Part shown: positions 24,522 to 32,162 of the stretch, piece after piece
Position numbering within the stretch: the stretch's first letter is position 1
How the letters are laid out: every line of letters starts with the position of its first letter
DNA from: Flaviaestuariibacter sp.
Lineage (GTDB): Bacteria > Bacteroidota > Bacteroidia > Chitinophagales > Chitinophagaceae
Reading direction: 5' to 3'
Length of the DNA: 35,745 nt
Assembly (NCBI GenBank): GCA_028288515.1
Contig: JAQBNP010000166.1
Span: 1-35,745 of the forward strand
Position numbers and translations under genes: made by a program
The notes under the pieces: model-generated
The model's input: only the letters and a program-made list of their open reading frames with translations
The model's database searches: none
What the model was told of the DNA's origin: nothing

Positions 24522-24968
24522 CTAGTAGCCATAGGGATTATACCGTTTGCCGAGCACGAGCACATTGGCGCGGCCCTTGAGCACATTGCCGGTGGTCCGG
24601 TACCGGAACTCGATCTTGTCGATCGTGCGGCCCTCGGGATTCAGCTCGATCACCCGGCTGTACTGATCAGCAGCGATCTCATCATCAATCGACGGCTCGA
24701 GCTTGTCTCCATTCGTGAAAAAGATGGTGAGGTCATTGATCCGCACAGCTCGATCCTCGACGCGGAAGCGCACCGCCGTGAAGCGCTGGTCGCTCGTCAC
24801 ATCGATCTCATCTTTATCGCGAACGAAATTCACCTTTTGCTGCCCGAGCATTTCCCAGTCCTTTTCCAGGACAACGGTCTGGCGGGCGCTGCCGCAGGAC
24901 AGGAGGCCTACGCCAAGAAGGGTGGTGAACAGGAACAGGAAGGAACGTCGAAAAGGGAATGCGTGCAT
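24522..24968 (-). CDS. DUF2541-like lipoprotein
   Basis: A 148-residue protein with an N-terminal signal and lipobox (LLGVGLLSCGS). The mature part shows an alternating strand pattern with VNFVRDKDEIDV, FRVEDRAVRINDLTIFFTNGD and RTIDKIEFRYRTT, resembling the DUF2541 family of small periplasmic beta proteins. The resemblance is from pattern recognition only. The track's first codon is a TTG; I place the start at the ATG two codons later. It is on the same strand as the HNH gene upstream and the response regulator downstream. Confidence 0.75.
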   Translation of the reverse strand: MHAFPFRRSFLFLFTTLLGVGLLSCGSARQTVVLEKDWEMLGQQKVNFVRDKDEIDVTSDQRFTAVRFRVEDRAVRINDLTIFFTNGDKLEPSIDDEIAADQYSRVIELNPEGRTIDKIEFRYRTTGNVLKGRANVLVLGKRYNPYGY

Positions 24969-25016
24969 CGTCAATTTTTTGACTGCTTCCCTTCAAAATT
25001 CAGGCCGCACGGATCC

Positions 25017-25580
25017 TTACCGGATGCGCGACCAGTTCTCGCCACTCTTGATCCGGTACAGGGTCATTTCGCTGACGCTGTATTTTTCAGCGATCTGCCT
25101 GATGGTGAGCCTCCGGTTCGGGTTGGACAGCTGCTCCCGGATCTTCCTGACCTGCGCAGCGGTGAGCTTCATGCCCACCTGGCGGCTAGCCTGCGCTTCT
25201 TTATAGGCGCGCTTGGCCGGACTTTCCTGCTGGTGCGCGATCATTTCCTCGGGGCGTACCCATCTGAGGTTGACCGGCCGGTTGTCGAGCTTGTCATGGT
25301 TGATGTGGACGAGCGCCGTGTGGCGTGGCGAGGGCTTCTTCACGAACTGCTCGGCAATCACGCGGTGCACATAGATGGTGCCTTTACTGACGCGCGTATG
25401 TAGATTGAGCGTGCGGTACCCGGTTGTCAGGGAGCCGTTGAGAAGCTTGCCATCTGTTTCGATGTCATCTCTGAAAGAGCAGATACGGCCGCGGTTTGAG
25501 ACAGCATACGTGTTGCGCATGCCTTCGTGTCCCAGGAAGCTGATTGGCTTCCATTGTTCGCCGGGCAAATTCTTTATCAT
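25017..25580 (-). CDS. NUMOD4/HNH endonuclease with C-terminal helix-turn-helix
   Basis: A 187-residue solitary homing-endonuclease-like protein. Residues 6-40 form a NUMOD4 motif (GEQWKPISFLGHEG, YAVSNRGRICS). An HNH nuclease core follows with HRVIAEQFV and ALVHINHDKLDNRPVNLRW (about 70-110). The C-terminus has a helix-turn-helix like those of resolvases and NUMOD1-type domains (LTIRQIAEKYSVSEMTLYRIKSGENW). No intron or intein is visible around it, so it is free-standing. Such genes are often mobile or carried by phages; here it lies between a lipoprotein gene and the heptamer-rich spacer before ligA. Confidence 0.9.
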   Translation of the reverse strand: MIKNLPGEQWKPISFLGHEGMRNTYAVSNRGRICSFRDDIETDGKLLNGSLTTGYRTLNLHTRVSKGTIYVHRVIAEQFVKKPSPRHTALVHINHDKLDNRPVNLRWVRPEEMIAHQQESPAKRAYKEAQASRQVGMKLTAAQVRKIREQLSNPNRRLTIRQIAEKYSVSEMTLYRIKSGENWSRIR

Positions 25581-25904
25581 GGTGGATCCGTTTGTGCCGA
25601 CACCAGCCGGCGGTTTCCCCGCCCGATAAAGATAGCGATCCTAAACGGAATGCGGACAATACTGAATTGCCGGCCGCAGCGACTGTATTTGTACGGTAAG
25701 GGAAAGTGAGTGGTGAGTGGTGAATAGTGAATGGTGAATAGTGAATACTGAATAGTGAATAGTGAATGGTGAGTGGACCTCGAAGACACGAATTAGGGAA
25801 CACAAAGGATCTCTCTTTGCCCCATTTTTCGCAGCGTGCATACATGCTTCCTGCACGCCAGGCGACCGACTCGTATTCACTATTCACCATTCACCACTCA
25901 CCAT
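25581..25904. repeat. Spacer made of two oppositely oriented heptamer arrays around a dispersed element
   Basis: This 324-bp spacer holds ten perfectly phased heptamers at 25706-25775 (GTGAATA/GTGAATG/GTGAGTG/CTGAATA) and five in opposite orientation at 25874-25908 (TATTCAC/CATTCAC/CACTCAC). Between them lie a CGAAGACACGAA...CACAAAGG element (about 25781-25835) and a small hairpin (GCGTGCA/TGCACGC). The two arrays could pair into one large stem. No gene is seen. Confidence 0.85.
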
Positions 25905-27995
25905 TCACTTTCCGACCATCTTTAAAAACTCGTCCTCCGAGATGATCCGCACCGACGTGATCTTCTTTGCTTTCTCGAGCTTGCTGCCCGCATCCTCGCC
26001 CACCACCAGGTAGCTGAGCTTGCTGCTCACCCCCGAAACGATCGTGCCGCCGTTGTCCTCCACCAGCTGTTCAGCTTCGCTGCGCTTCAATCGAACCAGC
26101 GTGCCCGTGAACAAAAAGCTCAGGCCCTGCAGATCGCCGCCGGTTGTGTCTTTGCGGTGATCGTTCGTGAGCGTCAGGCCGAGATCCTCGAGCTCCTTGA
26201 GCAGCGCGCGGTTGTCGGCGTTGGCAAAAAAGCTGGCCACGCTGCCGGCCACTTTCGGACCGATGTCTTCCAGTCCTTTCAAAGCCTCCTCATCGAAGGA
26301 TTGAAGATCGAGAAGGTGGTGGACGGCGTGAGCAAGCGTCTTGGCCGTCGTTTCCCCAACGTACCGGATGCCGAGCGCGAAGAGCAGCCGGTGAAGCGGT
26401 TGTGTCTTTGAGCTGTCGATCGCCGTCCTGAGCTTTTCAAGTGATTTTGCGCCGAAGCCTTCGAGCTTGCCGATCGCCTCGAAATCGAGGCGGTAGATAT
26501 CGGGGATGGATGACAGGAGGCCGATCTTGTAAAACTTTTCGATGTTGGCCTCGCCCAGGCCGCGGATGTCCATGGCATCCTTCGACGCGAAATGGAACAG
26601 GCGCTCCAGGGCCTGCGCCGGGCAGGATGCATTGGGACAGCGCCACGCAGCTTCATCGGCAGCACGGTACAGGGCATCGCCGCAAGAGGGGCAGCAGGTG
26701 GGAAAGACGATGGGCTGCTCGGTGCCGTCCCGCAGCTCCGTCAGCGGCTTGACGATATACGGGATGACATCGCCGGCGCGCTCCACCAGCACTGTGTCCC
26801 CGATGCGAATGTCCTTGTCGCGGATGATATCCTCATTGAACAAGGATACCGATGTGACGGTCACGCCGCCGATGGGTACCGGCTCGATCTTGGCCACCGG
26901 ACCGATATTGCCTGTGCGGCCCACCTGGTACTCGATGCGCAGGAGCTTGCTTGTCGCCTGCCGGGCCTTGAACTTATAGGCGATGGCCCAGCGTGGATGG
27001 TGGCTCGTCATGCCGAGGGTTTCCTGCAGCGCAAATTCATTCACCTTGATCACCATACCGTCGATCTCGTAGGGCAGGTCGTCACGGCCTTCCTCGAAAG
27101 CAAGGCAATAATCAATGACGGCCTGGATCCCGCTAAATACCTTCATCTCGCGCGCCGGGCTTCGAAAGCCAAGCTCGTACAGCATCGCCAGGGTTTCGGC
27201 GTGGGTGGTGAAGTCCTCGGTCCGACCCGGCAGCGTTGTATAATACCCCAGGCTGTAAACGAAGGCCTCGAGCTTGCGGCGGCCGACCTCCACCGGGTCC
27301 TTGATGCGGAGCGTGCCGGCTGCAGCATTGCGCGGGTTGGCCAGGGGTTGCCCGCCGGCCTCAACAAGGGATTCGTTGAAGGCGGCGAAATTCGTTTTGT
27401 TGATGAGCACCTCGCCCCGGATCTCGGCGGTGTGCAGGCCATGTGCGGCGAACTTTGCCGCAAGAGGAATGGTACGGATCTGGCGGATATTCGGTGTGAT
27501 GTCGTCCCCGTGGACACCGTCGCCGCGGGTGGCTCCGCGTATGAGGCGATCGTCCTCGTAAACGAGGGAGATGGAAGCGCCGTCGAACTTGGGCTCCACG
27601 CAGTAGTCGATCGTCTCGCGGCCGGTTGCCTCACGTGTCTTCCGGTCGAAGGCCAGGAGGTCGTCCGCATTGTAGGAGTTGTCGAGGGAGAGCATGGGAA
27701 CCAGGTGGGGTACCGTTGGGAATTCCTTGGTCAGTCCCTTGCCGACGCGCTGCGTGGGCGAATCCGCAATGATAAGGTCGGGGTTGTCGGTTTCCAGTGC
27801 CTCGAGGCTTTTGTAGAGCGTGTCGTATTCGAAATCGGAAATGAGCGGGTCGTTCTGGATATAATAGCGGTATTCATGAAAGCGCAGCGCGTCCCGGAGA
27901 GAGTCGATCTCGTGCACGGTGATGCCGCCGCCGCGCGCCGTAGCGAGCAGGGCCGTGGTTTTTGCCTGGATCTCTTTGATGGAATCGGTGGTCAT
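25905..27995 (-). CDS. ligA: NAD-dependent DNA ligase
   Basis: A 696-residue essential replication and repair ligase. It has the Ia-type N-terminal domain (EYRYYIQNDPLISDFEYD), the nucleotidyl-transfer motif with Lys136 in EPKFDGAS, an OB fold (VGRTGNIGPVAKIEPV), a four-cysteine zinc site (CCPSCG and CPNASCPAQ), helix-hairpin-helix repeats and a C-terminal BRCT domain (FLFTGTL, EDNGGTIVSGVSSKLSYLVVG). The start is ATG 27995; the track's longer start at 28070 is not supported. Its stop codon TGA (25905-25907) lies inside a heptamer unit, so the repeat array directly forms the gene end. Confidence 0.97.
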   Translation of the reverse strand: MTTDSIKEIQAKTTALLATARGGGITVHEIDSLRDALRFHEYRYYIQNDPLISDFEYDTLYKSLEALETDNPDLIIADSPTQRVGKGLTKEFPTVPHLVPMLSLDNSYNADDLLAFDRKTREATGRETIDYCVEPKFDGASISLVYEDDRLIRGATRGDGVHGDDITPNIRQIRTIPLAAKFAAHGLHTAEIRGEVLINKTNFAAFNESLVEAGGQPLANPRNAAAGTLRIKDPVEVGRRKLEAFVYSLGYYTTLPGRTEDFTTHAETLAMLYELGFRSPAREMKVFSGIQAVIDYCLAFEEGRDDLPYEIDGMVIKVNEFALQETLGMTSHHPRWAIAYKFKARQATSKLLRIEYQVGRTGNIGPVAKIEPVPIGGVTVTSVSLFNEDIIRDKDIRIGDTVLVERAGDVIPYIVKPLTELRDGTEQPIVFPTCCPSCGDALYRAADEAAWRCPNASCPAQALERLFHFASKDAMDIRGLGEANIEKFYKIGLLSSIPDIYRLDFEAIGKLEGFGAKSLEKLRTAIDSSKTQPLHRLLFALGIRYVGETTAKTLAHAVHHLLDLQSFDEEALKGLEDIGPKVAGSVASFFANADNRALLKELEDLGLTLTNDHRKDTTGGDLQGLSFLFTGTLVRLKRSEAEQLVEDNGGTIVSGVSSKLSYLVVGEDAGSKLEKAKKITSVRIISEDEFLKMVGK

Positions 27996-28103
27996 ACGTT
28001 CCTCAAAATAAAGCCATCCGGCTGTCCCGGCCAAGCATCGGTTTGGCGGTCCGCAGCCGGCCTGGCGCACGTCAATTTGTTTTCATGCAACCGGGCAATC
28101 GCC

Positions 28104-28111
28104 TATCTTCG
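28104..28111 (+). promoter_or_regulatory. Promoter -7 element for pyrH
   Basis: TATCTTCG matches TAnnTTTG at 7 of 8 positions and lies 24 bases before the start codon. A TTTG-like AATTTGT at 28074-28080 is 24 bases upstream, a little far for a -33 element. Confidence 0.45.
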
Positions 28112-28134
28112 CCGCGCTATACTTAACTACTTCT

Positions 28135-28854
28135 ATGCTTCCTAAGTACAAACGCATTCTTCTCAAGCTTTCCGGCGAATCACTCATGGGCAGTAAGAGT
28201 TTCGGCTTCGATACGGCCGTTATGAGCCAGTACGCGCAGGACATCAAAGCCATTGTGGACCTCGGCGTGCAGGTGGCCATCGTGATCGGCGGCGGCAATA
28301 TTTACCGCGGCATGAACGAGGCCGAGACCGGCATTGAGCGCGCCCACGGCGATTATATGGGCATGCTCGCAACGGTCATCAATGGCATGGCCCTCCAGGC
28401 TGCGCTCGAGAAAGTAGGCGTGTACACGAGGCTTCAAAGCGCCATCAAGATGGAGCAGATCGCCGAGCCGTATATCCGCCGCCGTGCCATGCGCCACCTG
28501 GAGAAGGGCCGCGTGGTCATCTTCGGCGCCGGCACCGGTAATCCTTATTTCACCACCGATACAGCCGGCTCGCTGCGCGCCATCGAGATCAAGGCCGACG
28601 TGATCATGAAAGGCACGCGGGTGGACGGCATCTATACCGCCGACCCGGAGAAAGACCCGACTGCTACGAAGTACGGCGTGATCACGTTCCAGGAATGCAT
28701 TACCCAAAAGCTCAACGTGATGGACATGACGGCCTTCACTCTCTGCATGGAGAACACGCTGCCCATCGTTGTGTTCGACATGAATACACCGGAGAACCTG
28801 CGCCGCGTGGTCACCGGTGAAAAGGTCGGCACGCTTGTTCGCAGCGAACGCTAA
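28135..28854 (+). CDS. pyrH: UMP kinase (uridylate kinase)
   Basis: A 239-residue amino-acid-kinase-fold enzyme that phosphorylates UMP to UDP in pyrimidine nucleotide synthesis. Typical blocks are [11 protein letters not shown] near the N-terminus, [13 protein letters not shown], the [17 protein letters not shown] segment that contacts [20 protein letters not shown] and [16 protein letters not shown]. Length and start match the family. It is divergent from ligA, with the 139-bp gap carrying its promoter. Confidence 0.96.
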   Translation: MLPKYKRILLKLSGESLMGSKSFGFDTAVMSQYAQDIKAIVDLGVQVAIVIGGGNIYRGMNEAETGIERAHGDYMGMLATVINGMALQAALEKVGVYTRLQSAIKMEQIAEPYIRRRAMRHLEKGRVVIFGAGTGNPYFTTDTAGSLRAIEIKADVIMKGTRVDGIYTADPEKDPTATKYGVITFQECITQKLNVMDMTAFTLCMENTLPIVVFDMNTPENLRRVVTGEKVGTLVRSER

Positions 28855-28911
28855 AGCGTTTCGGAAAAAAAGTACGATCTTGGGGAACAACCCCGTGAAG
28901 CTGACTGCCAT

Positions 28912-29517
28912 ATGCTTATTGTGATCCTGCTCTCCGTTTCCCTCGTCTGCCTCCTGGCATTGTTTCTCAACAAGAAGCTGCTGGCAGACCTCCTGGCGCG
29001 TGTTGCGCCGGCCGGACCGCTTCCGGTACGTGTGAAGCTTCCATCAAAAACGTCCCAGCCCAGACCCGCAACCGACGCACCTTCCGACGAGCTCACCATG
29101 GAGTTCGACGACCTGCAGTGGCTTCTGGAGAAGAAGAAAACAGAGCTGCGACTGCTGGCCGCGGAACAGTCACTGAAAGATGAAAATGCGGTGCGCCTCG
29201 ATGCCATCGAAGACACCATCGACGTGATCGAGAGTCGTCTTCTCCGCCTGCAGCACAGCCTCGCCAATGTGCGCCAGACGGTCATTCAGCTCGACGAGCT
29301 CACGATCATCAACAGCCGTCTTCAGCGCGAGCTTTCCCAGTGCAAAGGCCAGTGGCAGTCGGCCCTGGAAGACAATGGAGCGCTCCGGGAAGAGCTCGAC
29401 GACGTTCGTGACTATGCAGCGGACCTCAAGCAGCAGCGACAGCAGCTGCACAAGCAGGTCAGCCTTCTCGAAAACCTTCTTGGCGCCGGAGCCGCTTCTC
29501 AGACGGTCCGCGGCTAA
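28912..29517 (+). CDS. Unrecognised membrane-anchored coiled-coil protein
   Basis: A 201-residue protein with one N-terminal membrane helix (MLIVILLSVSLVCLLALFL), a Pro/Ser linker (about 35-60) and a long coiled coil from about residue 63 to 192, with repeated Leu/Ile heptads (DDLQWLLEKKKTELRLLAAEQ, LLRLQHSLANVRQTV, LKQQRQQLHKQVSLLENLL). I recognise no family. It follows pyrH by 57 bases and precedes pdxH by 27, on the same strand. A structural role at the inner membrane is possible but not shown by the sequence. Confidence 0.7.
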   Translation: MLIVILLSVSLVCLLALFLNKKLLADLLARVAPAGPLPVRVKLPSKTSQPRPATDAPSDELTMEFDDLQWLLEKKKTELRLLAAEQSLKDENAVRLDAIEDTIDVIESRLLRLQHSLANVRQTVIQLDELTIINSRLQRELSQCKGQWQSALEDNGALREELDDVRDYAADLKQQRQQLHKQVSLLENLLGAGAASQTVRG

Positions 29518-29531
29518 GCCCCGTTTGCTCC

Positions 29532-29539
29532 TACCTTTA
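29532..29539 (+). promoter_or_regulatory. Promoter -7 element for pdxH, with almost no leader
   Basis: TACCTTTA matches TAnnTTTG at 7 of 8 positions and ends 5 bases before the pdxH ATG. Transcription from it would start at or next to the start codon. Confidence 0.45.
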
Positions 29540-29544
29540 GGGCC

Positions 29545-30189
29545 ATGAATCCCCAGATCGCGAGCCTGCGGCAGGAGTATGCCGCCCAGGTCTTATTGGA
29601 AGAAGACGCACACGCAGACCCGCTGGGTCAGTTTGCAAGATGGTGGGACCAGGCCATCCAAAGCCAGATTGTTGAGCCCAACGCCATGACCCTTGCCACG
29701 GCCTCATGCGACGGGTTTCCATCGGCGCGCATCGTCCTGCTGAAAGGCTTCGACCATCGTGGTTTTGTTTTCTATACCAACTACCAAAGCTTTAAGGGCA
29801 TGCAGCTGCAGGAGAACCCGAAAGCCTGCCTCGTTTTTTTCTGGAAGGAGCTGGAACGGCAGGTGCGGGTAACAGGACTTGTTTCGAAACTAGATGCGCT
29901 TGAGAGCGATGCCTATTTCCTGTCACGGCCCGAAGGAAGCCGGCTGGGTGCCTGGGCGTCGCCGCAGAGCACGGTGGTTGAAAGCCGCGCCTGGCTTGAT
30001 ACGCGCTATGCGGACCTGGTGCGTGAGGCGAAGGAGAAGGTGGCTGTGCGGCCCCCGCATTGGGGAGGCTACCTGGTGAAGCCGGTCATCGTGGAATTCT
30101 GGCAGGGAAGGCCCAGCCGCCTTCACGACAGGCTGCAGTATACAATGGAGGAGAACGGTGGTTGGAAGCTGGAGCGCCTTGCGCCCTAG
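29545..30189 (+). CDS. pdxH: Pyridoxamine 5'-phosphate oxidase
   Basis: A 214-residue FMN enzyme that oxidises pyridoxine or pyridoxamine 5'-phosphate to pyridoxal 5'-phosphate. Family blocks are visible: PNAMTLATASCDGFPSARIVLLKGFDHRGFVFYTNYQS in pieces (ARIVLLKGFD, FYTNYQS), the FMN-binding WKELERQVRVTG, SRPEGSRLGAWASPQS and the C-terminal PPHWGGY with VEFWQGRPSRLHDR. Length is normal. The gene converges on the THX gene, with an 81-bp gap. Confidence 0.96.
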   Translation: MNPQIASLRQEYAAQVLLEEDAHADPLGQFARWWDQAIQSQIVEPNAMTLATASCDGFPSARIVLLKGFDHRGFVFYTNYQSFKGMQLQENPKACLVFFWKELERQVRVTGLVSKLDALESDAYFLSRPEGSRLGAWASPQSTVVESRAWLDTRYADLVREAKEKVAVRPPHWGGYLVKPVIVEFWQGRPSRLHDRLQYTMEENGGWKLERLAP

Positions 30190-30270
30190 ACCACCGGAAA
30201 TGGAACAAGGAACAGGGCGCCGCCGAAAGGGACACCATATTCCTTGCTCACCTGGACCGTACCGGTATGC

Positions 30271-30399
30271 TTAAGCTTCTTTCTTCGTAGCGGCGGCAGG
30301 CGCGTTGCCTGTGATCTTTTTTTCAGTGGCCGGGCGCGACTTGCCGAATGAGCCTTTGAAGATCTTTCCTTTTTTGGTTTTCTTATCACCTCTTCCCAT
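30271..30399 (-). CDS. 30S ribosomal protein THX
   Basis: A 42-residue basic ribosomal protein of the THX family (bTHX), bound to the small subunit. The sequence MGRGDKKTKKGKIFKGSFGK followed by SRPATEKK matches the short Thermus THX pattern ([22 protein letters not shown]). It carries a 14-residue Ala/Lys-rich C-terminal extension (ITGNAPAAATKKEA). The track shows only a longer frame from 30474 that reads through the HU terminator; the true start is the ATG at 30399. It lies downstream of HU on the same strand but behind a terminator, so it likely has its own promoter. Confidence 0.9.
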   Translation of the reverse strand: MGRGDKKTKKGKIFKGSFGKSRPATEKKITGNAPAAATKKEA

Positions 30400-30427
30400 T
30401 GTAATCGTTTTTAGTGTTGCAAATGTG

Positions 30428-30472
30428 CAAAAAAAAAGGCATAAAGAAGCCCCCGTTTTTGGCGGAGGCTTC
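30428..30472 (-). terminator. Intrinsic terminator of the HU gene
   Basis: On the minus strand GAAGCCTCCG and CGGGGGCTTC form a 10-position stem with one A-C mismatch (30446-30472) around a 7-base loop; TTTATGCC and then nine T (30437-30429) follow. It lies 22 bases after the HU stop codon. Confidence 0.7.
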
Positions 30473-30494
30473 AAATTGCATGCGAAAGATCGCG

Positions 30495-30764
30495 TTATAC
30501 CTTGGCAGACAGCTCTTTGCCGGCTTTGAATTTCGGCACTTTGCGGGCCTTGATCTTGATCACGGCGCCGGTCTGAGGGTTGCGGCCGTTGCGGGCTGCA
30601 CGCTTTGTAACGGAGAACGTACCAAAGCCAACGAGGGTAACCTTGTCGCCTTTTTTCAATGTCTTTGTGACAGCAGCAACGAATGAATCCAGGGAAGCAT
30701 TCGCTTGAGTTTTGGTGATGCCTGCATCTTCTGCAATCTGTGCAATCAGTTCAGCTTTGTTCAT
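30495..30764 (-). CDS. hup: HU family DNA-binding protein
   Basis: An 89-residue nucleoid protein with the complete HU fold. It starts [20 protein letters not shown], has [14 protein letters not shown] and the DNA-contact arm [12 protein letters not shown], and ends with [17 protein letters not shown]. It should bend and compact DNA as a dimer. A consensus promoter lies 28 bases upstream of the ATG and a terminator follows the gene, so it is a single-gene unit. Confidence 0.97.
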   Translation of the reverse strand: MNKAELIAQIAEDAGITKTQANASLDSFVAAVTKTLKKGDKVTLVGFGTFSVTKRAARNGRNPQTGAVIKIKARKVPKFKAGKELSAKV

Positions 30765-30792
30765 AGTTAAATGTTATAAAGTTTGAGTGTGA

Positions 30793-30822
30793 CAAATTTA
30801 GAGGCTTTTTGATACCGACAAA
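30793..30822 (-). promoter_or_regulatory. Consensus Bacteroidota promoter of the HU gene
   Basis: On the minus strand TTTG (30822-30819) is followed after 18 bases by TAAATTTG (30800-30793), a perfect TTTG/TAnnTTTG pair of the sigma-ABfr type. The predicted transcript would have a leader of about 24 bases. Confidence 0.75.
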
Positions 30823-31049
30823 ATATTTGAGCACCTAATTTTCAAAAATAAGCCGGCCTGAAAGCCGCACGGGTAGCGGGTTTTACGGGTTTACGCTTAA
30901 GCCACACATATAAACCGAATGCCATTGATTTCAGCAAAGCCGCGCTGCAAGCGGGTTTTGAGCGAAGCTCCTGAGACCGGCGAGGCTGCGGTTATGGGAT
31001 TCATCCGCGCAAAGGCAGGCCCACAGAAGTTTTGCACGTCATGTGGATA

Positions 31050-31370
31050 CTAGGCGACGACCTCCATAACGGAGCGGAATGCGATGAAGTTGGCGCCCCA
31101 GCGGTTGGTGGAATCCTGCCGGAAATAGTCGGCGTGTTCGGCAATATACCGTGCGTATTCGGCGGCATCCGCAGCTGTGTATTGAACAGCGAAAGTCGGC
31201 CCGTCGCTTTCGTCGGTTTCAAGGAGACGCACGACGCGGTAGTCCGAAAAGCAGCCGGTACCCATGATACCGGGGATGTGCTCGGAGAGGAGCCAGGTGC
31301 GCCAGGCGTCTGCAATGGAAGGGTCCACTTTGATCGTCACGTTATAGATGATGGTTCCGGGTTGTGGCAT
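31050..31370 (-). CDS. DUF4286 family protein
   Basis: A 106-residue small soluble protein of the DUF4286 family, seen mostly in Bacteroidota. Recognisable parts are the opening IIYNVTIKVDPSIADAW and the centre FSDYRVVRLLETDESDGPTFAVQY, with an (alpha/beta) dimeric-barrel-like pattern. The function is not known. It lies 9 bases downstream of xth on the same strand, so the two are probably one transcript. The 285-bp gap between it and HU contains the HU promoter and otherwise nothing I can name. Confidence 0.88.
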   Translation of the reverse strand: MPQPGTIIYNVTIKVDPSIADAWRTWLLSEHIPGIMGTGCFSDYRVVRLLETDESDGPTFAVQYTAADAAEYARYIAEHADYFRQDSTNRWGANFIAFRSVMEVVA

Positions 31371-31379
31371 GTGGGGTGT

Positions 31380-32162
31380 TTATGCGTTAACGGCGGCGAG
31401 GTCGACCTCGGCGAAGATGGGGCAATGATCGCTGTGCTTCACATCGGGATAGATGTCGGCTCCCTTCAGGTGCGGCTTGAGGGATTCCGTGACGCTGATA
31501 TAGTCGATCCGCCATCCCTTATTGTTCAGGCGCACGGAGGGAAATCGCTGGCTCCACCACGAATACAGGTGTGGCTCGCTTTTGAAATGCCGCAGGCTGT
31601 CCACCCACCCGTTGGTGTAAAGCTGGTCCATCCACGCGCGCTCTTCCGGCAGGAAGCCGCTGTTCTTTTTATTGCCCTTCGGGTCGTGGATATCGATCTC
31701 GCGGTGCGCAATATTGTAATCGCCGCAGAGGATCAGGTGTGGATGCACGCTGCGCAGATCCTGCAGGTAGGCATAGAACTCTTCGAGCCATTGATATTTG
31801 TAGGTTTGGCGCTCATCACCGGACGTGCCGGATGGAAAGTAAGCGTTGATGAGGCGCACCTTACCGAAGTCGAGCTGGATCACGCGGCCTTCATCATCGC
31901 TGACCTGGTGGCCTGTGCCGCACTGGACATGGTCCGGCTTCACCCGTGTAAATACGGTAACGCCGCTGTAGCCTTTCTTTTGTGCGCAGAACCAGTGATC
32001 GTGGTAGCCGAGGTCGTTGAACGCTTTCGCATCTACGTCAGTTTGCTGCGCTTTATTTTCCTGGATGCAGATCACGTCGGCGGGGTGCGTCTTCAGCCAG
32101 TCGAGAAATCCTTTCTTGACGGCGGCGCGGATCCCATTGACATTGTAGCTGATGATCTTCAT
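31380..32162 (-). CDS. xth: Exodeoxyribonuclease III (AP endonuclease)
   Basis: A 260-residue enzyme of the exonuclease III/Ape1 family that cuts DNA at abasic sites during base excision repair. The metal and catalytic motifs are present: MKIISYNVNGIRAA at the start, IQENKAQ, NAYFPSG, GDYNIAHREIDIHDP and SDHCPIFAEVDL at the end. The track start at 32372 reads through dispersed repeats; ATG 32162 fits the family. It is divergent from tadA across a repeat-filled gap. Confidence 0.95.
   Translation of the reverse strand: MKIISYNVNGIRAAVKKGFLDWLKTHPADVICIQENKAQQTDVDAKAFNDLGYHDHWFCAQKKGYSGVTVFTRVKPDHVQCGTGHQVSDDEGRVIQLDFGKVRLINAYFPSGTSGDERQTYKYQWLEEFYAYLQDLRSVHPHLILCGDYNIAHREIDIHDPKGNKKNSGFLPEERAWMDQLYTNGWVDSLRHFKSEPHLYSWWSQRFPSVRLNNKGWRIDYISVTESLKPHLKGADIYPDVKHSDHCPIFAEVDLAAVNA

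Noticed and set aside
25577-25890. ORFs with FTIHHSPFTIHYS-type repeats on the minus strand
   Set aside because: They are translations of intergenic heptamer arrays (CATTCAC/TATTCAC), not proteins.
26592-28145. A 517-residue plus-strand ORF across ligA
   Set aside because: It is a shadow of ligA, whose motifs (EPKFDG, zinc cysteines, BRCT) are unambiguous on the minus strand.
28855-28885. Terminator after pyrH (AACGC-TAAA-GCGTT)
   Set aside because: The stem has five pairs and is followed by A residues, not T, on the plus strand.
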